Of a DNA stretch of 64,000 nucleotides, positions 52,511 to 61,570 are shown piece by piece. Each line of letters starts with the position of its first letter. Position 1 is the stretch's first letter. Location of the stretch: assembly GCF_000775995.1 (NCBI RefSeq), contig NZ_CP009227.1, positions 682,001 through 746,000 on the forward strand, read 5' to 3'. Source of the DNA: Treponema sp. OMZ 838 (GTDB lineage: Bacteria; Spirochaetota; Spirochaetia; Treponematales; Treponemataceae). The translations under genes and the position numbers were made by a program. The notes below the pieces were generated by a model, which did no database searches, was not told the origin of the DNA, and saw only the letters and a program-made list of their open reading frames with translations.

Positions 52511-53809
52511 TCAATCTTTCAAGGCTTTGAGTTCGGCTTTGAGCGATGCGCTTTCGCGTGATTGACGCGCAAGGCGGTCGGCAAGAAGGCGCGACAAAAA
52601 GATACCGTAATGGGGATAAGATTCTATCAGCTTCATAAATTTCATCTTAGGCACTTTCACCAACGTTCCCTTTCCGATTGAGACAATCGTTGCCGACCGC
52701 GTATCATTAGTAAGAAATGCCATCTCTCCGATAAAGATATCCGCCGGCGTCAGCACCGTTAACAGCGTATTATTGACATAAACGGCATAGCGGCCTGACC
52801 GGATATAAAAGAGGTTATTCGATTCGTCGTTTTGACGGCATACCACCTGCAAGTGATTAAAATGAAAGGTTTCCTGATCCCGCAAAATCGCCGGTGTGAG
52901 ATTTGCACTGTTTTTCTGGTTCGGTACCTCGAATGAGACCTCGTTTCCCGCATCATTATAATACAGCTCTTTTACAAAACTCTGACTCATCTTAATACCC
53001 ATCCCGTGCAAACCTGCCTCAAAAGGAGCATCAAGCGCAGAACGCCAGTCAAATCCCGGTCCATCGTCTTTGATGGTAATCCGTGTGCGTTCAGGAGAAA
53101 TATCATACGTAATGAGCACTTTTTTCGTTCCGACAACAGGATCCATCCGCTTGATTTTAATCAACTCAAGTACATCCTTTCCCTGTTTGAGCCATTCGGT
53201 TTTTTCATCATAACTGATATTGCAATTCCCGTGTTCTACAGCGTTCAAGAGCAGCTCCATCATCGCACCCTGAAACGCACTCCGTTCAGCCTCGTTAACG
53301 CGGTCGGTATTATAAAGATAAGTGGAAATAAGATTCGCATAGAACATAACTTCAAACGGGTCTGTATCGCTGGTAAAACTGCCGTGTTCAAGATCGTTCG
53401 CCGGATGACTCATACCGCGGTTAACTAAAAAGTGTTCGTGATGATTTAAAATTTTAATAATTTGCGCAACATACTGTTCAAATTCCTTGCGCGTTAAAAC
53501 GAATAAAAAGTTAGGCTCTTTCCGCTGTGTCAGTGTTGCTTTTTGCTCCTGTGAATCGGTAATTGCAATAACGCCTCCGAACAGCAGCCACGGATCATCT
53601 TTTACGATTTTAAGGCACTTCTCTGCATGAACAGACGAGTCGCCAAAATCGATAATCTTGATTTCCGGCATCTCATATCGAAAAGCAGCAAGCGCTTCGG
53701 TATAACTTTGTAATTGCTGCGAAATAATACTAAAGTTTGACTGCTTACATGCCTGCTGCATCGCCTCTACGGTGCTTACAATGGTACTGACAATCGGAAT
53801 CTTCTTCAT
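52511..53809 (-). CDS. Regulator with HATPase (anti-sigma-like) and cyclic-nucleotide-binding domains
   Basis: 432 residues from the ATG at 53807-53809 (AGG 8 nt upstream); the frame opens 24 codons earlier. About 1-115: receiver-like domain with weak REC motifs (IKIIDFGDSS, VIAITDSQE). About 150-300: GHKL ATPase of the RsbW/HATPase_c_2 type with N-box MELLLNAVEHGN, DDGPGFDWRSA and LHGMGIKMSQSF. About 315-420: cNMP-binding fold, FYIRSGRYAVYVNN, DIFIGEMAFLTNDTRSATIV, the phosphate-binding cassette region being divergent. A cytoplasmic signalling protein that may gate serine-kinase activity by a nucleotide; first gene of the hprK-ptsH-holA set. Function inferred. Confidence 0.8.
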   Translation of the reverse strand: MKKIPIVSTIVSTVEAMQQACKQSNFSIISQQLQSYTEALAAFRYEMPEIKIIDFGDSSVHAEKCLKIVKDDPWLLFGGVIAITDSQEQKATLTQRKEPNFLFVLTRKEFEQYVAQIIKILNHHEHFLVNRGMSHPANDLEHGSFTSDTDPFEVMFYANLISTYLYNTDRVNEAERSAFQGAMMELLLNAVEHGNCNISYDEKTEWLKQGKDVLELIKIKRMDPVVGTKKVLITYDISPERTRITIKDDGPGFDWRSALDAPFEAGLHGMGIKMSQSFVKELYYNDAGNEVSFEVPNQKNSANLTPAILRDQETFHFNHLQVVCRQNDESNNLFYIRSGRYAVYVNNTLLTVLTPADIFIGEMAFLTNDTRSATIVSIGKGTLVKVPKMKFMKLIESYPHYGIFLSRLLADRLARQSRESASLKAELKALKD

Positions 53810-53825
53810 AACTTTTACCTTTTTA

Positions 53826-53851
53826 TGCGAAATTTTAGCTAAAATTTCGCA
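53826..53851. repeat. 26-bp perfect palindrome, TGCGAAATTTTAG family
   Basis: TGCGAAATTTTAG and its exact complement with no loop, 16 nt before the ATG of the HATPase/cNMP gene, so in its leader. Relatives at 10978-11005 and 53909-53934. Confidence 0.6.
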
Positions 53852-53908
53852 CAACTTTTGTAGAAAGACGGGCAAACGCATCAGAAATAGTTTAAGCGCT
53901 GCCTTTCA

Positions 53909-53934
53909 TGCAAAATTTTGCTAAAAATTTTGCA
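53909..53934. repeat. TGCAAAATTTT palindrome
   Basis: TGCAAAATTTT-gcta-AAAATTTTGCA. Lies between a solo end of the 136-bp element (about 53872-53885) and full copy B. Confidence 0.55.
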
Positions 53935-53955
53935 CATTTTATTTGATAAGCGGAG

Positions 53956-54091
53956 CAAACACATCAGACAAATAAATATGAATCGCAAAATCAGGAGATT
54001 GGGCAAGCATTTGAATCGCGAAGAGATTCAACTCTGCTTGAACAGTCTCCTGATTTTGCGGGGAGATTCAAAAAGGAGTCTGATGTGTTTG
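53956..54091. repeat. 136-bp structured palindromic element, copy B
   Basis: Outer arms CAAACACATCAGAC / GTCTGATGTGTTTG (14 bp, perfect), inner stem CGCAAAATCAGGAGATT against a partner with one wobble pair, central AAGCATTTGAATC / GATTCAA hairpin. Same length as copy A. Changes in the outer and inner stems are compensated, so pairing is kept. The 54-66-residue frames across it are not genes. Confidence 0.75.
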
Positions 54092-54150
54092 TCCCAGCTT
54101 GAAGAGAGTATAGCATAATTTTATTTTTCGTGCTACATTTCGTTTCGTTC

Positions 54151-56295
54151 ATGGAAAACCTATCATTTTTGCCGGGTAGTCCGCTTCCTGCCGGTGCTGC
54201 CGTCTATAGCGACGGTGTGAATTTCAGTATCTTTTCCCGTAATGCCTTTTCGGTCACGTTGGATATCTTTGCAAAACCCGAAGATTCCGCGCCTTGTTGT
54301 TCATACACTTTTGACCCTCAGACGAATAAAACAGGCGACATCTGGCATGTCTTTGTAAAAGGACTGCCGAAAAATGCCTTATATCTTTACCGCGTTGACG
54401 GTCCCTTTGCTCCTTATGAAGGAATGCGCTTTAACGCCGATAACTATCTGCTCGACCCATACTCGCGGGGGCTTGCCAACACGGAATCCTTTAACGGAAA
54501 TTTTTCCACGCAAACACCGCCTGCCCATATAGACGGCGACTTGGCTTTCTTAACCGAACAGTCAGCTGCTCATTTTCCTAAATGCATCGCGGTAGCTCAC
54601 GATGATTTTGACTGGCAGGGCGACCATCCGCTCAATTATCCGCTGAAAGACTGCATCATATACGAAGCGCATGTAAAAGGGCTTTCGTGCCATCCCAACG
54701 CACCGCAGCAGCACAAGGGAACCTATCAGGGTATCATCGATACCATCCCTTATTTGAAAGAACTCGGTATTACCAGTATTGAATTGCTGCCCATTCAGGA
54801 ATTTAACGAGCATGAACTCACCAGAATAAACCCGCGGACAGGCACCGTGTTAAAAAATTATTGGGGATACAGCACCATCGCCTTCTTTGCACCTAAATCG
54901 TCTTATGCTTCCGACCGTGAAGGTGTTGGGGCGGTATTCGAGTTTAAACGGATGGTACGCGAACTGCATAAAAACGGCATCGAAGTGATTCTGGACATCG
55001 TATTTAATCACACAGCGGAGGGGAGCGAATTCGGCCCGACCCTTTCGTTTCGCGGCTTGGACAATACCATCTATTATATACTGGAAGATAATGCACGTTA
55101 TTACCGCAACTACTCAGGCTGCGGCAACACCTTCAACTGTAATCACCCGATTGTGCAGACCTTTATCTTAGACTGCCTGCGGTACTGGGTTATTGAAATG
55201 CACGTCGACGGCTTCCGATTCGACCTCGGCTCCATTTTAGGCAGAGATCAAAAAGGAAAGCTTATGGATAATCCGCCGACCATCGAGCATATTGCTGAAG
55301 ATCCTATATTAAGAAAGACAAAGATTATCGCAGAGGCATGGGATGCGGGCGGCGCCTATCAGGTTGGAAATTTCCCCGGCGGCAGGTGGGCTGAATGGAA
55401 TGACCGTTTCCGTGATGATGTGCGGTTCTTTTGGCGCGGTGATTCTTTCCATGCCAAGGAACTTGCGACGCGCGTAACCGGTTCCGCCGATTTGTACTCC
55501 GGCAACGGACGCAAGCCCTTCCATTCCATCAACTTTGTTACCAGCCATGACGGCTTTACCCTTTACGATTTATTAAGCTACGATAGAAAACACAATGAAG
55601 AGAACGGCGAAGACAATCGGGACGGCAGTGATTCCAATTGCAGCTATAACAACGGCTTTGAAGGAAAAACCGAGAACACCCGCATCGAAACCTTACGGAA
55701 GCAAAAAGCAAAAAATATCCTGCTAACGCTCATTTTATCGCTGGGAACCCCGATGTTGACTGCCGGAGATGAGGTACTACGAACTCAGAAGGGAAACAAC
55801 AATCCTTACTGCCAAGACAACGAGATAAGCTGGTTCGATTGGTCGCTCACACAAAACAATGCCGATATATTGGTATTTGTAAAAAAATTGATTCGCCTGC
55901 GCAAACAGCATCCGGTATTTTTGCGTTCGGAATTTTTAACGGGTACACAATCAGACGGGCGGCGTAAGCAGGATATCAGCTGGTATGATGCACAGGGCAA
56001 TACCCCCGATTGGAACCAGCCTTCGTCTTTTTTAGCATATTTTCTTGACGGTTCCACGGCGGAAACGAGAGCCGAACGCGATGATAACAGCTTTTACATC
56101 ATATTGAACGGCGGCAATTTAGACGTTACCGCGACACTCTGTCCTCCTCCGCAGGGAAAGCATTGGTATCGACTAATCGATACATCCTATCCGGCAGGGG
56201 AAGATTTTACCGCCCCCGAACAGGCGCCGCTTTTGGAAAATCAGCAAAAATATGTTGTATTAGCCGCGACAGCCGTCGTGTTAATTCTGAAATAG
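54151..56295 (+). CDS. glgX: Glycogen debranching enzyme (GlgX/isoamylase-type, GH13)
   Basis: 714 residues from the ATG at 54151; a GTG seven codons earlier is possible and neither has a clear ribosome site. N-terminal CBM48-like domain (LPAGAAVYSDGVNFSIFSRN) then a GH13 barrel: ILDIVFNHTAEG, HVDGFRFDLGSILGRD (nucleophile Asp), IIAEAWDAGG (acid Glu), FVTSHDGFTLYD. Cuts alpha-1,6 branches left by the phosphorylase encoded just downstream (11 bp), so the pair degrades stored glycogen. Confidence 0.95.
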   Translation: MENLSFLPGSPLPAGAAVYSDGVNFSIFSRNAFSVTLDIFAKPEDSAPCCSYTFDPQTNKTGDIWHVFVKGLPKNALYLYRVDGPFAPYEGMRFNADNYLLDPYSRGLANTESFNGNFSTQTPPAHIDGDLAFLTEQSAAHFPKCIAVAHDDFDWQGDHPLNYPLKDCIIYEAHVKGLSCHPNAPQQHKGTYQGIIDTIPYLKELGITSIELLPIQEFNEHELTRINPRTGTVLKNYWGYSTIAFFAPKSSYASDREGVGAVFEFKRMVRELHKNGIEVILDIVFNHTAEGSEFGPTLSFRGLDNTIYYILEDNARYYRNYSGCGNTFNCNHPIVQTFILDCLRYWVIEMHVDGFRFDLGSILGRDQKGKLMDNPPTIEHIAEDPILRKTKIIAEAWDAGGAYQVGNFPGGRWAEWNDRFRDDVRFFWRGDSFHAKELATRVTGSADLYSGNGRKPFHSINFVTSHDGFTLYDLLSYDRKHNEENGEDNRDGSDSNCSYNNGFEGKTENTRIETLRKQKAKNILLTLILSLGTPMLTAGDEVLRTQKGNNNPYCQDNEISWFDWSLTQNNADILVFVKKLIRLRKQHPVFLRSEFLTGTQSDGRRKQDISWYDAQGNTPDWNQPSSFLAYFLDGSTAETRAERDDNSFYIILNGGNLDVTATLCPPPQGKHWYRLIDTSYPAGEDFTAPEQAPLLENQQKYVVLAATAVVLILK

Positions 56296-56306
56296 CGAGG
56301 TAGATT

Positions 56307-58757
56307 ATGTCTCAATTAAAAGAAACCTTACGGGCAAGCATTTTAGGCAAGCTGAAACGGAATTTCAGCAAGGACATATCCGAGGCAACAATACGTGAAC
56401 TCTATGATGCCGCGGCAAGCAGCGTTATGGATAGCATTCAGCCCAACATATCCGCAACCAGAACCGCGCAGGAGCAGCCCGATGTACGGCAGATGTATTA
56501 TTTCTCCGCCGAATTTTTGATGGGGCGGGCACTTTCCAATAACTTGAACAACACCGGTATGCGTGCTGTGATGGAAGAACTTTTAACGGAGCTTTCCGCC
56601 TCGTATCGGGACATCGAGGATGAAGAACCCGATGCAGGGCTTGGAAACGGCGGTCTCGGTAGGCTCGCCGCCTGTTTTTTGGACTCGCTTGCAACGCTCG
56701 ACTACCCCGGACACGGCTACGGTATCCGCTACCAGTACGGTATGTTTGAACAGCGGATTGAAAACGGGTATCAAGTAGAATACCCCGACAACTGGCGGCG
56801 CTACCGCGATCCGTGGGAAGTACGCCGCGACGATTTGGCGGTAACGGTGCACTTCGGCGGCACCCCGATATGCACCCAGCAAGCAGACGGCACCCTGCTC
56901 TACCGCTTAGAAAATGCCGAGGAGGTTATCGCAACCCCCTATGATATGGCGATCATCGGCTACGGTACCAAAACCGTCAACCGCCTGCGCCTTTGGGAAG
57001 CATCCTCTCCCGACGGCTTCGATCTCCAGCTCTTTAACAATATGGAATATACCGCTGCAGTTGCAAAGCAGAACTCCGCAGAAAATATTTCGCGCGTATT
57101 ATACCCCAACGACAGCGGCCCGTCGGGAAAAGCGCTCCGCTTAAAGCAGCAGTATTTTTTCACTTCTGCAAGTTTACAGGATTTAGTGCGTTCATTTATC
57201 CATAAACACGGTACGAATTTCGCCGACTTCCCGCGCTATAATGTTATCCAGCTGAACGACACGCACCCCGTCGTAGCAATCCCCGAACTGATGCGCCTTT
57301 TGATGGACGAACACCACCTCGGCTGGGATGCGGCATGGACGATTGTTACTCAAACATTTGCATACACAAACCATACGATTTTAGCGGAAGCGTTGGAAAA
57401 ATGGCCGATAGAGATATTCCAAGGGTTGCTGCCGCGCGTGTATCAAATTGTAGAAGAGATAAACCGCCGCTTCCTACTAGAGCTGCGGGAAAAATATCCG
57501 AACGATTGGAAAAAACACAACAAGATGTCCATTATCGGCGAAGGGAAAATCCGTATGGCATGGCTCGCGATTGCCGGTTCGTTTTCGGTCAACGGTGTCG
57601 CGGCGCTGCACACCGAAATTCTTAAAACCAAAGAGCTTGCCGATTGGTATAATCTGTATCCGCAAAAGTTTAACAACAAGACAAACGGCGTTACACAGCG
57701 CCGCTGGCTTTTAACTGCAAACCCCGCGCTTTCGGCCTTTATTACAAAGCATATCGGCGACGGTTGGATTAAAGACCTTACGCAGCTGCGGCAGCTTGAA
57801 AAACTGGCGGATAATCAGGAAGCATTACAAGAATTAATCACGATAAAAAAACACAATAAAGAGCGGCTTGCGGAATTCCTCAAGCGGACGCAGGGAGTTG
57901 TGATCGATCCCAACTCGATTTTTGACGTACAGATAAAACGGCTCCACGAATACAAACGCCAGCTTTTAAACATCCTGCATGTGATGACGCTCTATAACAG
58001 AATTATCGAAGACCCGACGTATGATCCTATTCCGCATACCTTTATCTTCGGCGCAAAAGCGGCGTCGGGCTATCGGCGGGCAAAGCTCATCATTAAGCTG
58101 ATTAATACCGTCGCTGACCGCATCAACAACGATCACCGTGTACGGGGAAAATTAAAGGTGGTATTTGCGGCAAACTATTGCGTCTCGACTGCCGAAAAGA
58201 TTTTCCCCGCTTCGGATATTTCCGAACAGATTTCTACCGCGGGTAAGGAAGCGTCGGGAACCGGTAATATGAAGTTTATGCTGAACGGCGCAATCACGCT
58301 CGGAACACTGGACGGCGCCAACATCGAAATTGTGGAAGAAGTAGGCGCTGAAAACGCCGTTATTTTCGGCATCACCGCCGATGAGATTCACACGATTGAG
58401 CACGAGCACAGCTATAATCCGCAAGAATACCTTAACCGTAATCCTGCATTGGCGAGGGCATTGACCCAGCTTATCGACGGGACGTATACGCCGCCCTTTG
58501 ACAACAGTTTTAGAGAATTGTATGATTCGCTGGTATACGGCGTGGAAGGTCAGCGTCCTGATGTTTATTACGTGCTGGCGGACTTCGATGCTTATGCGGC
58601 GGCGCAGGAGCGGATTGTCGAATACTACCGCGACCCGATGAAATGGGCTAAGATGTGTCTTCTGAACATCGCCCGATCGGGTAAGTTCAGTTCAGACCGT
58701 ACCATCGAAGACTATGTGCGGGATATCTGGAAGCTGGAAAAAGTGAGTGTCAATTAA
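56307..58757 (+). CDS. glgP: Glycogen/maltodextrin phosphorylase
   Basis: 816 residues. Features: FSAEFLMGRAL, AGLGNGGLGRLAACFLDSLA, GYGIRYQYGMFEQ, LNDTHPVVAIPELMR, NGVTQRRWL and the PLP-Lys region EASGTGNMKFMLNGAITLGT. Releases glucose 1-phosphate from glycogen, which the phosphohexomutase at 1.2-3.2 kb could convert. AGGT... ribosome site 6-7 nt before the ATG. Cytoplasmic. Confidence 0.97.
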   Translation: MSQLKETLRASILGKLKRNFSKDISEATIRELYDAAASSVMDSIQPNISATRTAQEQPDVRQMYYFSAEFLMGRALSNNLNNTGMRAVMEELLTELSASYRDIEDEEPDAGLGNGGLGRLAACFLDSLATLDYPGHGYGIRYQYGMFEQRIENGYQVEYPDNWRRYRDPWEVRRDDLAVTVHFGGTPICTQQADGTLLYRLENAEEVIATPYDMAIIGYGTKTVNRLRLWEASSPDGFDLQLFNNMEYTAAVAKQNSAENISRVLYPNDSGPSGKALRLKQQYFFTSASLQDLVRSFIHKHGTNFADFPRYNVIQLNDTHPVVAIPELMRLLMDEHHLGWDAAWTIVTQTFAYTNHTILAEALEKWPIEIFQGLLPRVYQIVEEINRRFLLELREKYPNDWKKHNKMSIIGEGKIRMAWLAIAGSFSVNGVAALHTEILKTKELADWYNLYPQKFNNKTNGVTQRRWLLTANPALSAFITKHIGDGWIKDLTQLRQLEKLADNQEALQELITIKKHNKERLAEFLKRTQGVVIDPNSIFDVQIKRLHEYKRQLLNILHVMTLYNRIIEDPTYDPIPHTFIFGAKAASGYRRAKLIIKLINTVADRINNDHRVRGKLKVVFAANYCVSTAEKIFPASDISEQISTAGKEASGTGNMKFMLNGAITLGTLDGANIEIVEEVGAENAVIFGITADEIHTIEHEHSYNPQEYLNRNPALARALTQLIDGTYTPPFDNSFRELYDSLVYGVEGQRPDVYYVLADFDAYAAAQERIVEYYRDPMKWAKMCLLNIARSGKFSSDRTIEDYVRDIWKLEKVSVN

Positions 58758-58817
58758 GGGGAATGTCGAAAAAGAAAACACTTTTAAGACATCGCCAAAA
58801 ATGGGAGAAAATAGATT

Positions 58818-59261
58818 ATGGAAAGAACATTTGTAATGATGAAGCCCGGTGTAGTTCAGCGGCGGATTGCAGGAGAAGTGCTAAGCCGCTTTGAAAAGAA
58901 AGGGCTTAAACTGGTTGCCTTGAAACTGATGCGTATCAGTCCCGAACTTGCAAAGAAGCATTATGCCGAACACGCCGATAAGCCGTTCTTCGGCGAACTG
59001 GTGCAATATATCACCTCCGGCCCCGTGGTTGCGATGGCTTTTGAAGGCGATGAAGCCGTTGCCATTGTGCGGAAACTCTGCGGAGCAACAAAGGTTTTGA
59101 ATGCGGAGCCGGGAACCATCCGGGGCGATTATGCCTTGCATACCAATATCAATGTTGTCCATTCGTCGGACTCTGCCGAAAGCGCCGCGCGGGAGCTTGG
59201 CCTGTTTTTTCAGCCGGAAGAATTTTTCAACTGGGAAGACGGCAATAAAGATTGGTTTTAG
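58818..59261 (+). CDS. ndk: Nucleoside diphosphate kinase
   Basis: 147 residues. ERTFVMMKPGVVQR, the active-site region TIRGDYALHTNINVVHSSDS (catalytic His in NVVHSSD) and SAARELGLFF are all present. Interconverts nucleoside di- and triphosphates by a ping-pong His mechanism. GGGAGAAAAT ribosome region before the ATG. Standalone gene, 60 bp after glgP. Confidence 0.96.
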   Translation: MERTFVMMKPGVVQRRIAGEVLSRFEKKGLKLVALKLMRISPELAKKHYAEHADKPFFGELVQYITSGPVVAMAFEGDEAVAIVRKLCGATKVLNAEPGTIRGDYALHTNINVVHSSDSAESAARELGLFFQPEEFFNWEDGNKDWF

Positions 59262-59266
59262 CAAAA

Positions 59267-59339
59267 GCGGGGGTTCAGTTCGTTTGCTTTAACTGATAAA
59301 CATTGATCACCTTTTAACACTCAATCAGCGTACCCCCGC
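59267..59339. other. Distant GCGGGGG / CCCCCGC arms between ndk and ffh
   Basis: 7-bp arms at 59267-59273 and 59333-59339 around 59 nt without strong inner pairing. May be the ndk terminator remnant or nothing; no further structure seen. Confidence 0.25.
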
Positions 59340-59356
59340 ATGAATAAGGATTAAAA

Positions 59357-60682
59357 ATGCTTGAAAAAATTACCAATACGTTTAGCGGCATTGTCCGCAA
59401 GATAAGCGGCAAGGCAACCATTACCGAAAAGAATATTGAAGAAGCGGTAGAGGAAATAAAAATTGCGCTACTCGAAGCGGATGTCAACCTCCGCGTGGTG
59501 CGCCGCTTTATCAATGCAACAATAGAAGAAGCAAAGGGAGAAACCGTATTAAAATCGGTTAATCCCGGTCAGCAGTTTATCAAGATTGTCCACGATAAAA
59601 TCCTGTCGTTTTTAGGCGATGAAAAGAAAAGCCTGCAACTGAAAGGCCCCGACACCCAGTCGGTTATTCTCTTCCTTGGTTTGCAGGGTTCCGGTAAAAC
59701 GACATCCGCCGCGAAACTGGCCGCCCGGTTAAAGAAAGAAGGCCGTAAGCCCCTGCTCGTTGCCTGCGACCTCGTCCGTCCCGCAGCTGTGGAACAGCTC
59801 TCCTCTTTAGGGGAGCGTATCGACGTGCCGGTGTATAAAGAAGACACCAAGGATGCGGTACGGGTTGCACAAAACGCGGTTATCTATGCACGGAAAGACG
59901 GCTTTGATACCGTTATCGTCGATACGGCGGGACGGTTGCAAATCGACGAAGCGATGATGCAGGAGATTGCTGCGGTAAAAAAAGCAGTAAATCCGGTAGA
60001 AACCCTCCTCGTCGCCGATGCGATGACGGGACAAAATGCTGCCGAGGTTGCAAAAGCCTTTGATGAACAGGCGGGGCTGACCGGTGTTATTTTAACCAAG
60101 TTCGACTCCGATGCGCGCGGCGGTGCGGCACTGTCGTTAAAAACCGTAACCGGTAAGCCCATCCTGTATGTCGGTGTCGGTGAAAAAATCGAAGACTTTG
60201 AACCGTTCTATCCCGACCGTATTGCCGGAAGAATTCTCGGTATGGGTGATATTGTTTCGCTTGTCGAAAAGGCGCAGGAAAACATCGATGCGGAAGAGGC
60301 TGCCCGTTTGCAAAAAAAGATGGCGACGGAAACCTTTACCCTTTCCGACATGCTCGATCAGCTTGAAAATGTCGAAAAGATGGGCTCGATTGAATCCATG
60401 CTCGATATGATGCCGGGTCTTGCCGGTCAAATTTCCGCCGAGGATATCGACAAAGCAGGCTTTAAGCGACAAAAGGCGATTATCCAATCAATGACGCTCA
60501 AAGAGCGTGAAAATCACCACATCATCGGACCGCCCCGCCGCAAGCGTATTGCGAAAGGTTCCGGTACCTCCGTTGCCGAAGTAAACAAGCTGTTAAAGCA
60601 GTTTGAAAAGACCCGTCAAACAATGCGGAAGGTCGCAAAGAGCAAGGGGCTTCAAGCGCGGCTTATGGGACTGATGGGGTAA
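59357..60682 (+). CDS. ffh: Signal recognition particle protein Ffh
   Basis: 441 residues. N domain, then the SRP GTPase: GLQGSGKTTSAAKLA, DLVRPAAVEQL, VDTAGRLQ, TKFDSDARGGAALS; then the Met-rich M domain from about 300 with MLDQLENVEKM, SMTLKEREN, HHIIGPPRRKRIAKGSGTS and a C-terminal helix RQTMRKV. Targets ribosomes making membrane proteins to FtsY. AAGGA 5-6 nt before the ATG. The 4.5S RNA gene was not found in the window. Confidence 0.97.
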   Translation: MLEKITNTFSGIVRKISGKATITEKNIEEAVEEIKIALLEADVNLRVVRRFINATIEEAKGETVLKSVNPGQQFIKIVHDKILSFLGDEKKSLQLKGPDTQSVILFLGLQGSGKTTSAAKLAARLKKEGRKPLLVACDLVRPAAVEQLSSLGERIDVPVYKEDTKDAVRVAQNAVIYARKDGFDTVIVDTAGRLQIDEAMMQEIAAVKKAVNPVETLLVADAMTGQNAAEVAKAFDEQAGLTGVILTKFDSDARGGAALSLKTVTGKPILYVGVGEKIEDFEPFYPDRIAGRILGMGDIVSLVEKAQENIDAEEAARLQKKMATETFTLSDMLDQLENVEKMGSIESMLDMMPGLAGQISAEDIDKAGFKRQKAIIQSMTLKERENHHIIGPPRRKRIAKGSGTSVAEVNKLLKQFEKTRQTMRKVAKSKGLQARLMGLMG

Positions 60683-60720
60683 AAATCTGCTTCCATAAAA
60701 TTTTTTTAAAGGAGACCTCT

Positions 60721-61452
60721 ATGGACAGTGTATTAAAAAGAGTTTTGATTCCGGCTATTCTCTGTGTAGTCTGCCTCACAGCCTGTACGACATTGCCGTC
60801 TAAGGCATTGTACACGGAACCGGCAGTTGCAGGGGTTACGGTTAATACAACAAATAATCAGTTTGACGTTGTATACGCTATTGACTCTTGTGTAATGCCC
60901 AAAGCAAAAGACGATTTTATTAGTTTCAAAGTCGATACGATGCTGTATACCTACCGGTTTGATTTTTCCGTCAATAACGGAATGAAAACTATACTTGACC
61001 GCTTTTTCACCATAAGCAATATAGCTGATTCCCAGCAGAGGCAAAACGGTCAGCGTTACCTTGGTGAAATGACCCTCTATGCTTATGCATTATCAGAAGA
61101 GACGATAAGCAGACTTATTGCCAAAGGAAAAATTGCAAATCATGTACGGTTTAGCTTTTTACTGAAAGACGGAAAAAAATATCTGGTGCTCGATGGTTTT
61201 CAGGTACAAACCCTCGATGGAAAATTAGCAGTTGACGACTTTATCGATAGTATTCCATTTCATTACGGCGATATAAAAAAAGTATATGACTTCTTTAATG
61301 ATGCGGAAGGACTCGAAGCAACACGGCAAAAGCAGTTGCAAATAGCCCTTGCAGCAGCGCAAGCTGAAAAAGAAAGACAAGCGGCACAAACAGAACCGGG
61401 AAACACGGACGTTATCGTAAATTCTGAAAAATCTTCTACCGAAGCCCAGTAA
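60721..61452 (+). CDS. Lipoprotein of unknown function
   Basis: 243 residues, AAGGAG 7 nt before the ATG. Signal peptide with lipobox CLTAC (Cys22). The body is an alpha/beta region without a recognised family (NQFDVVYAIDSCVMPKAKDD, VRFSFLLKDGKKYLVLDGFQ, SIPFHYGDIKKVYDFF); the C-terminal 40 residues are Ala/Gln/Glu-rich and probably disordered. Lipid-anchored to the inner or outer membrane. Possibly co-transcribed with ffh (38 bp), followed by an inverted repeat. Confidence 0.8.
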   Translation: MDSVLKRVLIPAILCVVCLTACTTLPSKALYTEPAVAGVTVNTTNNQFDVVYAIDSCVMPKAKDDFISFKVDTMLYTYRFDFSVNNGMKTILDRFFTISNIADSQQRQNGQRYLGEMTLYAYALSEETISRLIAKGKIANHVRFSFLLKDGKKYLVLDGFQVQTLDGKLAVDDFIDSIPFHYGDIKKVYDFFNDAEGLEATRQKQLQIALAAAQAEKERQAAQTEPGNTDVIVNSEKSSTEAQ

Positions 61453-61502
61453 AAACCAGCCATTTTCTTTCGCGTGCTATATAACTTTCTTATCAAGGCT
61501 CT

Positions 61503-61538
61503 GAGAACTGCTACGAACTGATGTTTTTAGCAGTTCTC
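61503..61538. terminator. GAGAACTGCTA inverted repeat
   Basis: Perfect 11-bp arms GAGAACTGCTA / TAGCAGTTCTC with a 14-nt loop, 50 bp past the lipoprotein stop and 33 bp before the ComF-like gene. No U-run; terminator or leader structure. Confidence 0.45.
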
Positions 61539-61570
61539 TACAAAATCTTGACCTTGCATAAGGAGGTTAT

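Noticed and set aside
53918..54118. 66-residue ORF across element copy B
   Set aside because: It only reads through the palindromic repeat.
59262..59356. 4.5S RNA (SRP RNA) gene next to ffh
   Set aside because: Only distant GCGGGGG/CCCCCGC arms, without the conserved SRP RNA loop sequences.
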